Below the pieces are notes generated by a model. That model worked only from the letters and a program-made list of their open reading frames with translations, was not told the DNA's origin and did not search any database. Position numbers and translations under genes: made by a program. A stretch of 45,025 nt of DNA from a virus. Positions 38,709 through 45,025 of this stretch are shown here, one piece after another. Each line of letters begins with the position of its first letter. Position 1 is the stretch's first letter. The stretch is from positions 1 through 45,025 of the IMG/VR virus record IMGVR_UViG_3300005921_000005. One strand, given 5' to 3'.

Positions 38709-41700
38709 CACTTGACCACGCATCTTTTTGAAGCGATGCAACAATTTTCGACAATGAAAAGCTCGAGCCAACCGCATTCGTTCCTACGCATATAAAAAAT
38801 CTTTCCCCGGATAGATTCACTGCTGCTTCCAAATCTCCAAGCGTAAACTGACTCAATGGAATGGAAGAGAGCAAGTACGGTAAGTTCTGAGGGCTCTGAA
38901 CGTACACGCTCACGTTTAGATTTCCGTTGCCTTCTGCCAGAATACTCAAATATCCAAGCAACATACGACGCAAGCCGAGGCCCTTTGCATCTTGCATGTC
39001 AGCTTTTACTAGGCCAAAGGTAATATAATATGAGTTAATAGAAAATCCATCGTCATCCAGTTCAGTTGAGGAAAAAGCGTAGACCTTTGAGTTCCCGACG
39101 CCATTGCAAAGGAAAAGCGGCGTCTGATTGTTGGCTCTGTCGCAAAAATCAGCATACGGGCTCTGCAAGTTCCAGAATGACCACTTCCTAGCGGGTTCCG
39201 GTGCGAGTAGTCTGCCGGAAAAGGAACTTCTGATAGGCGCAGTGTCGGCGATGGCCATTCCCGAGTTGAGTTCGCGGTAGTTCATCATCAAAATTACGTT
39301 TGGCGTCTGTGGATTTGCGTTGATTGGGAACTGCGGCATGTAAATATTTGGCGTAACGATGGGAACGCCAACATAAAGCCTTCGTTGCTCAGGATCGTTG
39401 CGCAGCCAGATGCTTTGCGCGGCAGGCCAGTTGATGAGATCCCAAACAGGCGCAATTTCCTGAGAAACCTTAAGTGGTTCAGAACCAGAAAAAAAGTAGA
39501 CTCCGGCACGACACGCTGAAAACGCCCAATCCTCCCCGTAGTCATAGGAGTGACTGCCGATAGTTCCGATTTTGTTCGAAACTTCCCGCCAATTCCAGAA
39601 AGCAGGCTCCGAATTCCCGGTATCGCTGGTCGAGTACCAAGATTTTGTTTTCAGCGCGTATAAAGTGTCGAAGAGAACCATGCCGCCCCGAATCGGCTGC
39701 TGATTCTGCGACGGCCCGAAGTGCCCGGTCACTAAATCGAATGCTTCGGGATTGTCCGCGTAGCTGGCGGTGAAGGAAGTCGCAAAGGAAGGCTCTGCCG
39801 TGGGAAAAGGCTCGACGCGATCCACTTCCACATCTCCGCCGTTCGGGAGATTTGTGGCATAGACTCTGAACTCCAAATCAAGCGGTACGGTAGTGAATGC
39901 CGTCGTTACCAGCGTTCCGGTAAAAATCTGCATGGTCGTTGTCATGCTCGCAAGCGGCACGGAAAAGATTCCGAACGTGGTTCCTAGTTTCGGGCTGTAA
40001 ATATCCATGACCAAGTTGCCGAGCGTGACTCCCGAAGGGCAGCAGGCCGTCACGCGAATCGAGTATTGCGTGTTGGTTGTGACAATCGGAACCTGATAGA
40101 TGTCCTGATAGGCTGGCTGCTCGATCATTCCGTAGATGGCTTGTGAAACACCTGTTGCATTCTTGATGTAGAACGCGCTGCCAAAGATGGGCGAGACAAT
40201 CAGCGAGATTCCTCCGCCGTTGATCGGGTCAACCGTCCAGCCCAGCGGATAAGTCGTTGTGGTTCCCTGCACGGCGCTAGAGAGAACGCCTATGCCGCCA
40301 TCAAAGGAAAGATTGAGCAAGTTCTGGATTTTGTTCTGTTCCTGCCAGGCTATCAGCCGGTCGGAGTAACTGAGAAAGCCTACACAAGAGCCAAGTTCCG
40401 CCTGTTCGAAAAGATTGTTTCCCGCTACGTCGATGGCATCGCCGGCCAATAGCACCGCATCGGGAAACGACAGCGTCACTTGCGTGGTGATGTTGTCGTT
40501 GATGAGTGTCGCCGGGTAGGTGATAAGTTGGCCGTTGGTTGTTACCTGCACAGGCTCGGGAATCCAGAAGAAATTTCCTCCATTCGCTCCGGTAAACGCA
40601 AGAATGCGCGCGGTAACGTTTGGCGGTCCGATGGGAATGTTCGAAACGACAATGGCTCCCGCCGAGGCTGTGATGGTGAACTGCACAAAAGGCGACGGAG
40701 CGGTCAGTGCTCCATTCCTGGTCTGGAAGATAACCACGCATTGCCTTGTACCGACGCCCATCACGCCGGTTGTCGAAACCAGTCCTCCGGTGGAGTTTCC
40801 CAGGATTGGATTGGTCACTGTGCCGGCGGGATCGAACTGGAAGATAGTCCCAGAAATGATTCCCGTTCCTGTCTCAGCAGCCGGCGAAATGTTCGATGAA
40901 GAAACCAGAGACACGGAGAAACTGGTCGGACTGGCAGAAGTGATTACGGCATTCGATACGTTGAAGATCCCGTTGCCATTGAGAGTTCCTGTCACCGTGG
41001 CAAATTGGCCCAAAACAGGCGCAACTCCGGTGATGATGGTAAAGACGTAGTTGGCGACGTTGGCTGTCAGGCTGGTTTGCGTGATTTGCAACTGCGCGGC
41101 GTTGGGCGTGGCTGCCACCACAAACGTGTTGTCGTAGCCCGCCGTGCCCGCTCCGGTGACGGTCATCTGGTTGCCGACTTCTAGGAACGGAACCTGCACT
41201 GCCGCGGTCAGTGTCGCAAGCGTCGATTGAATCGTGCAGCCGCCGGGAGTCAGCGCGTTGTAGTAGGCCGTAAACGGAACCTGAAAGGTGATCCAGTCAT
41301 AGCTCTGCTGGCCTGCAACGGTCGAGCCAACGCTGGTGATGGTGTAATAGGCCGGATTGAAGACGCCTGCGGGATCGTTGTTGACATTGTTTCCAGCGAT
41401 GGACGGGAAACCTAGAATCTGGATGTTGGTTCCTACTTTATAGACTGGAGCAAGAGGACTTCCCGTGGTTGGCGGAACGAAAGCGGCATGAACGATAATC
41501 GTCATCACGTTTCCGGGAGTTGCCGGAGCGCTGAACGTCCCGGTAGCCGATGGAGCGGCACTGACCAGCAGCCAGTCGTGCGCTCCGGTTGGCAGAGCCG
41601 TTGCCGCGTTTTGCGTGATCGTGAGTACGGCACTGCCGGAACTTGTCGTAGTGACCGACGGCGGAGCGCCGGGGCCAACCTGCGAAACCCGGTCAAGCCA

Positions 41701-43863
41701 TTGCCCATTCCACAGCCTTGGAACGTCGGTGCCGTTAATCAGATTCGATATGCCGATATATTCCACGTCATCGAAAGTCACTGACTTGGCGTAGCTGCCC
41801 GGCTGGATAGCTGTTGAAATGTTGTTCAAAACTCCTGGATTTGCAGTGACATTCTCATCCCACAAGAGGCCGTTAGCGTCGAGCAGGAGAGTATCTATCT
41901 CTCCATCGGTCTGCTCGTAAGTCTTGAGCCAATTTATGTTCGAGGCGGGCGCAGGAGACAGCCAAGCTTTGAGTTTCACGGCATAGATAAAGAAGCTGGC
42001 TACTTCACCGCCCAAGGCTGTAGCTACGAGATTGACAGTCAAGGTTGGATTGTCGAGCAGTGCCGGAGTCAGCGGAATCGCCCAGGAGAAGCTGGTAACT
42101 CCGGCTACAAACTCCGTGTCGGCCAGAGTTAGTTGGAAAGCCACGGTTTTAGGCGAAAGCGTTCCGTTTGGCAAGAGAATCTGAGCGGTCAGAATGGCGT
42201 CCGGCGACAGCGTCGATTGATGCCCGAAAACTTCGACCTGCAAGCCAAGAACGGATTCCGTTGCGGGGATCGTGAAAGGGAAATTGGAAGAGGCAAGAAT
42301 CTGCGAGCGGTTGGGAGAAGCAGTTCCCGAGCGAAACGTCGCCATCAGCGCAACCCAGCCGCCGCTGGTCTGCGTCCAGGTTGCTTGGACCGTCGGCCCT
42401 GCGCTGATAAGGAATGACGAAGAATAATTTCCGGTGATGTTCTGGATGGCGGCAAATGCCCCTGAAACCGTGGCGGAGAATTGCGTCGAGGCCGCTCCGA
42501 TAGAGAACTCATTCTGTCCAATAGTGAGAGTTGGCGCCGCTACGCTCGCGCTGTTCTGGGCGTTTGAGCTGACCTGATCGAGAACAGTGACGCCAGCGAC
42601 TTCGTGAATCAATCCATACAGCGTAAATGCGCCATTCCAAGTGATTAAAACGGTCAGCGTCCCAGCCGGAACAGGATTGACGGTGTAGAACATGAATGCT
42701 TGCTGCCCGTTGACGTTTGAAGTGTTTGAAACGGCAAGCTGGTACTCATTCCCTTGCGAATCATTGCAAACCGGAGAGATTCCCGGCCCTTGGCTGAAAA
42801 GCTCCGCAACGACAATGCTTCCTTTGGCGACGGGATTTGTGAACGTGATGCTGCAAAGCGCTTGCGCCTTGAAAGCTCCGCCCCAGCAGAACCATGCCCC
42901 TGCCCCGCCGACCGTCGCTGCAGCGCTGTAGGTTCCTACGGCGGTGACGGCCAGATATTCACCTACCGCCGAGACAAGGCTAGTCCAGCTCGGGCCAAGC
43001 CCTACGCCAGCGGCAGAGATCGAAAAGCCAACCAGCACGTCGCTCGGGTTTGTTGTGGTGAAACTGGGTGAAGCGATTGCGCCTGCCCCCGCCGCAGTTC
43101 CTTGCGCTACCGTGAACGGAACGTCGACCGCGCCAAGCCCGCCGACAGCCGAAAAGTAACTCGTCACCGCGGTTACGTAGGTCTGCTGACCGATAATGTA
43201 GGTGTAGTTGATCGTCAGGTTATTGACGGTCTGGTTCAGCACGCAATAGAACGGCTGGCACCAATCTATTGCCGGACCTGCAACGCCAAATCCCGCCGGC
43301 GTGCCCATGGGGATGTAGGTGTTTCCTGAATTATCGGTGATTCCGCTGATGGGAAAGATGGTCTGCCCGATGGGCTGCGATGCCGATGTGATGACCGGGA
43401 AAACAAACAGCGTGTTGCCTTTCACCAAGCCCGGCTCAAGGAATGCGCCAGTCGTAACGTTCTGGATGGTTGGGCTGTCGGTTTCGTGGTTTACGGTAAT
43501 CGGTGCAGCGCTGCCTTGCGCGTACTGCACGAGGCTTGGCGTTGTGTTCGTGCCGTTTAACGTGACGTTGGCGTAGGTTCCGGGAATTCCGAGCGTGGCG
43601 TTGGTGGGCGAGTTCCACGGAGCTTCGTTGGGTGTGGACGGCCCCGGCAGGGATTGCGCGTAGCCTGCAATCTTTTCGCTGTACAATCCCGCAAAAACAA
43701 ATTGCCCAAGCGTGCCGCCGCGTGTGAAGACACGGCCGACCGAGTAGTCTACGTCCTGGTTTTGCGGGCTTCCACCCTCCGGCAAATCTGCCGGGTCCAT
43801 TTCTGGAATCGCACCGCCCCATACAGTTAGCGCGACATCGGAAGCACCGCTTGCGTTGTTCAT
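38680..43863 (-). CDS. Giant tail protein (1727 residues), putative tail hub/tube-tip
   Basis: ATG at 43861-43863. Beta-rich all through, with many Thr, Val, Gly and Asn and repeated Ig- or lectin-type segments. Residues up to about 1200 are low in charge. The C-terminal 350 residues (FGPSQNQQPIRGGMVLFDTL, then LKTKSWYSTSDTGNSEPAFW, then YGEDWAFSACRAGVYFF) look like propeller repeats of P22-type tail hubs, a memory not checked. Contains GYDNTF, a variant of the GYNG module. It probably forms the tail body and interacts with the fibre. Its 3' end overlaps the HNH gene by 29 bases. Confidence 0.65.
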   Translation of the reverse strand: MNNASGASDVALTVWGGAIPEMDPADLPEGGSPQNQDVDYSVGRVFTRGGTLGQFVFAGLYSEKIAGYAQSLPGPSTPNEAPWNSPTNATLGIPGTYANVTLNGTNTTPSLVQYAQGSAAPITVNHETDSPTIQNVTTGAFLEPGLVKGNTLFVFPVITSASQPIGQTIFPISGITDNSGNTYIPMGTPAGFGVAGPAIDWCQPFYCVLNQTVNNLTINYTYIIGQQTYVTAVTSYFSAVGGLGAVDVPFTVAQGTAAGAGAIASPSFTTTNPSDVLVGFSISAAGVGLGPSWTSLVSAVGEYLAVTAVGTYSAAATVGGAGAWFCWGGAFKAQALCSITFTNPVAKGSIVVAELFSQGPGISPVCNDSQGNEYQLAVSNTSNVNGQQAFMFYTVNPVPAGTLTVLITWNGAFTLYGLIHEVAGVTVLDQVSSNAQNSASVAAPTLTIGQNEFSIGAASTQFSATVSGAFAAIQNITGNYSSSFLISAGPTVQATWTQTSGGWVALMATFRSGTASPNRSQILASSNFPFTIPATESVLGLQVEVFGHQSTLSPDAILTAQILLPNGTLSPKTVAFQLTLADTEFVAGVTSFSWAIPLTPALLDNPTLTVNLVATALGGEVASFFIYAVKLKAWLSPAPASNINWLKTYEQTDGEIDTLLLDANGLLWDENVTANPGVLNNISTAIQPGSYAKSVTFDDVEYIGISNLINGTDVPRLWNGQWLDRVSQVGPGAPPSVTTTSSGSAVLTITQNAATALPTGAHDWLLVSAAPSATGTFSAPATPGNVMTIIVHAAFVPPTTGSPLAPVYKVGTNIQILGFPSIAGNNVNNDPAGVFNPAYYTITSVGSTVAGQQSYDWITFQVPFTAYYNALTPGGCTIQSTLATLTAAVQVPFLEVGNQMTVTGAGTAGYDNTFVVAATPNAAQLQITQTSLTANVANYVFTIITGVAPVLGQFATVTGTLNGNGIFNVSNAVITSASPTSFSVSLVSSSNISPAAETGTGIISGTIFQFDPAGTVTNPILGNSTGGLVSTTGVMGVGTRQCVVIFQTRNGALTAPSPFVQFTITASAGAIVVSNIPIGPPNVTARILAFTGANGGNFFWIPEPVQVTTNGQLITYPATLINDNITTQVTLSFPDAVLLAGDAIDVAGNNLFEQAELGSCVGFLSYSDRLIAWQEQNKIQNLLNLSFDGGIGVLSSAVQGTTTTYPLGWTVDPINGGGISLIVSPIFGSAFYIKNATGVSQAIYGMIEQPAYQDIYQVPIVTTNTQYSIRVTACCPSGVTLGNLVMDIYSPKLGTTFGIFSVPLASMTTTMQIFTGTLVTTAFTTVPLDLEFRVYATNLPNGGDVEVDRVEPFPTAEPSFATSFTASYADNPEAFDLVTGHFGPSQNQQPIRGGMVLFDTLYALKTKSWYSTSDTGNSEPAFWNWREVSNKIGTIGSHSYDYGEDWAFSACRAGVYFFSGSEPLKVSQEIAPVWDLINWPAAQSIWLRNDPEQRRLYVGVPIVTPNIYMPQFPINANPQTPNVILMMNYRELNSGMAIADTAPIRSSFSGRLLAPEPARKWSFWNLQSPYADFCDRANNQTPLFLCNGVGNSKVYAFSSTELDDDGFSINSYYITFGLVKADMQDAKGLGLRRMLLGYLSILAEGNGNLNVSVYVQSPQNLPYLLSSIPLSQFTLGDLEAAVNLSGERFFICVGTNAVGSSFSLSKIVASLQKDAWSSVRGTATANA

Positions 43864-43873
43864 GTCCAGCTAA

Positions 43874-44278
43874 TCACGATATGGTCTTGGGGAAGACTAT
43901 CTTGAAGTTCACAGTGTCGGCGAAAATGGATGGCGTGCCGCCGCTTAGCGCCGTGGCGTTACTGAACTCAATGTTGGATGTGGTAGCTGCGCCGGACGCT
44001 CCGCCGCCAAAGATTTGCAGCTTGCCGGTGCCGTAGTTCCATTGATACCACCAGCCACTTCCTGCCGTCGATTGAAAGTCAACGTAGAGTGGCGTGCGGT
44101 TGGCATATGGCCCGAGGTTGGCCATCGCAAAACCAGTTAGAGGCAGCAGGCCGCCCGTAGCGTAAGTATCCCCTGAAGCGGAAAATGTGACCGTCCCATA
44201 GTAGGTCACACAATCCTGCGTCACGTCCCCTTGCGGCGATTTGTTTGTCGTGTTGAACTTGAAAGTGGCCGTAGACAT
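43874..44278 (-). CDS. Beta-rich late structural protein
   Basis: 134 residues from ATG at 44276-44278, with AAAGGAG upstream. Gly, Thr and aromatic-rich (TYYGTVTFSASGDTYATGGL, GSGWWYQWNYGTGKLQIFGG). No helices or membrane segments. Between fibre and giant tail genes, a tail accessory role is likely. Confidence 0.65.
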   Translation of the reverse strand: MSTATFKFNTTNKSPQGDVTQDCVTYYGTVTFSASGDTYATGGLLPLTGFAMANLGPYANRTPLYVDFQSTAGSGWWYQWNYGTGKLQIFGGGASGAATTSNIEFSNATALSGGTPSIFADTVNFKIVFPKTIS

Positions 44279-44307
44279 GAATTTAATTGCTCCTTTTCTT
44301 TGAAATC

Positions 44308-45025
44308 CTACGTAGTGGGCAAAACCAAAAATTGCACTGTGATCTTCGCCGTTCCGTTTCCAGCGGCAAAATTGTTCGTCACTTTTGAAATGACCAGGGC
44401 GGCATTGTCATCCGTCGGAGGATTCCCGGCGGTGTCCGTGGCCGAGAAACTTCCGATTTGCTGAATGGCGCGGTTGGGCGAGATGGTGACAAGGAAAATT
44501 CCGTTGCTCACGAGTGCCTGCGAAGCGCTGCCGGCAACAAAGGAAACCGCTCCGCCTGCGTCGGTGTAGGCTATCGAGCCGCCAAAGAAAACAATTTGGA
44601 TGACCAGCGGAACGATGCGGAAACCAACTCCCGGTGCGGGAACCAAGGTAATCGGAGTCCCGAACAAAGCAAGGATGTTTGCCGAAGTTAGCGCCGTAAC
44701 CGTTTGCGGCAGGTCGGCGGCTACCAGGGCGCGAAAAGCCGGAACGCCTGCAGCGCCAGAAGCCGGTCCGGACCAGACCGTGTTAGCGTTTTCATTTACG
44801 AGTGTGATCGTGTCGGCCAGCGTGCCCGTGGTTGTGACAGGCGAGCCCGTTACCGACGAACTGAAGATCCCCGGCACCGTCAGCGTGTGGGATACGCTTG
44901 AAACTGTTCCGCCTACCCCGGTCAGGTCGGCGGCTACCAGGGCCCGGAACGCTGGCTGCGCCGCTCCGCCGCTGGTTGGCCCGGCCCACACCGTGTTGGC
45001 GTTTTCTGTGGACTTTGTGACCGCC
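44308..45025 (-). CDS. Fibre-like tail protein, C-terminal part (continues at position 723 to 1)
   Basis: Downstream part of the gene whose start is at 721-723; bases 44926-45025 repeat 1-100. About 205 codons are unique here. It has two FRALVAADL repeats (near 44713-44792 and 44926-45005, spaced 213 bases, 71 codons) and a C-terminal domain shared with the protein at 12790-13293. Total protein about 446 residues. Confidence 0.85.
   Translation of the reverse strand, partial: AVTKSTENANTVWAGPTSGGAAQPAFRALVAADLTGVGGTVSSVSHTLTVPGIFSSSVTGSPVTTTGTLADTITLVNENANTVWSGPASGAAGVPAFRALVAADLPQTVTALTSANILALFGTPITLVPAPGVGFRIVPLVIQIVFFGGSIAYTDAGGAVSFVAGSASQALVSNGIFLVTISPNRAIQQIGSFSATDTAGNPPTDDNAALVISKVTNNFAAGNGTAKITVQFLVLPTT
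44926..45025. repeat. 100-bp terminal direct repeat, right copy
   Basis: Exact copy of 1-100. Overlap of a circular genome; the near-repeat at 44713-44792 in the same gene could also have complicated assembly here. Confidence 0.95.

Noticed and set aside
1-45025. 100-bp repeat taken as an integrase attachment pair
   Set aside because: It lies inside one gene that reads across the join, and no integrase is seen. Circular overlap explains it.
1-45025. CRISPR array
   Set aside because: No regular short repeats with unique spacers of equal length were found. The triple octamer at 9792-9841 is too short.

Overview
The window reads as a complete tailed-phage genome (Caudoviricetes) of about 44.9 kb. 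The first 100 bases (1-100) recur exactly as the last 100 (44926-45025), and one reading frame runs unbroken across that junction. The molecule is therefore circular or circularly permuted, with a unique length of 44,925 bp. Coding density is high and base composition is moderately GC-rich. Identified hallmarks are both terminase subunits, a portal, a scaffold, a major capsid protein, a very large tail protein, a fibre-like protein and putative ejection proteins. No tape measure, tail tube or sheath was found, so a short-tailed (podovirus-like) particle is the best inference. The host is probably a Gram-negative environmental bacterium: several phage proteins carry Sec, Tat or lipoprotein-type signals. 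The style of the secreted proteins recalls Acidobacteriota, but that is only a weak inference.

Layout. (1) A late module lies on the minus strand and starts near 13.97 kb. It runs leftward through small terminase, large terminase, a DNA-binding gene, portal, scaffold, capsid and connector genes to position 1. It continues across the circle junction at 44.9 kb through the fibre, the 1727-residue tail protein and the ejection-type proteins, and ends at a rho-independent terminator at 26.24-26.30 kb. (2) An early module lies on the plus strand from 13.99 to 26.23 kb. It holds about 30 small, tightly coupled genes. Recognisable ones are an ERF-type single-strand annealing protein, a DNA methyltransferase, several HNH-type proteins and a PD-(D/E)XK-like nuclease; many others are Cys/His-rich micro-proteins. 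No polymerase, helicase, primase or integrase is recognisable. (3) The two modules diverge from overlapping promoters at 13,955-14,004, whose -10 boxes share bases, and they converge on the 26.2 kb terminator.

The most unusual part is 26.3-33.1 kb. It encodes a run of exported or membrane proteins: a putative Tat lipoprotein, a secreted Ig-like protein, a secreted LamG plus SGNH-hydrolase protein and several single-TM micro-proteins, together with a LuxR-type HTH protein. No canonical endolysin is visible anywhere, so lysis or envelope remodelling may lie in this cluster. A three-gene mini-operon of small proteins, two of them membrane proteins, sits antisense beside it (32.78-33.13 kb). Other notable points are a small ORF with an in-frame amber codon upstream of the capsid gene, a triple GTATGTAC repeat in front of a ribbon-helix-helix gene, starts placed 6-8 bases after -10 boxes (suggesting leaderless mRNAs), and an HNH endonuclease gene inserted antisense between two late genes.
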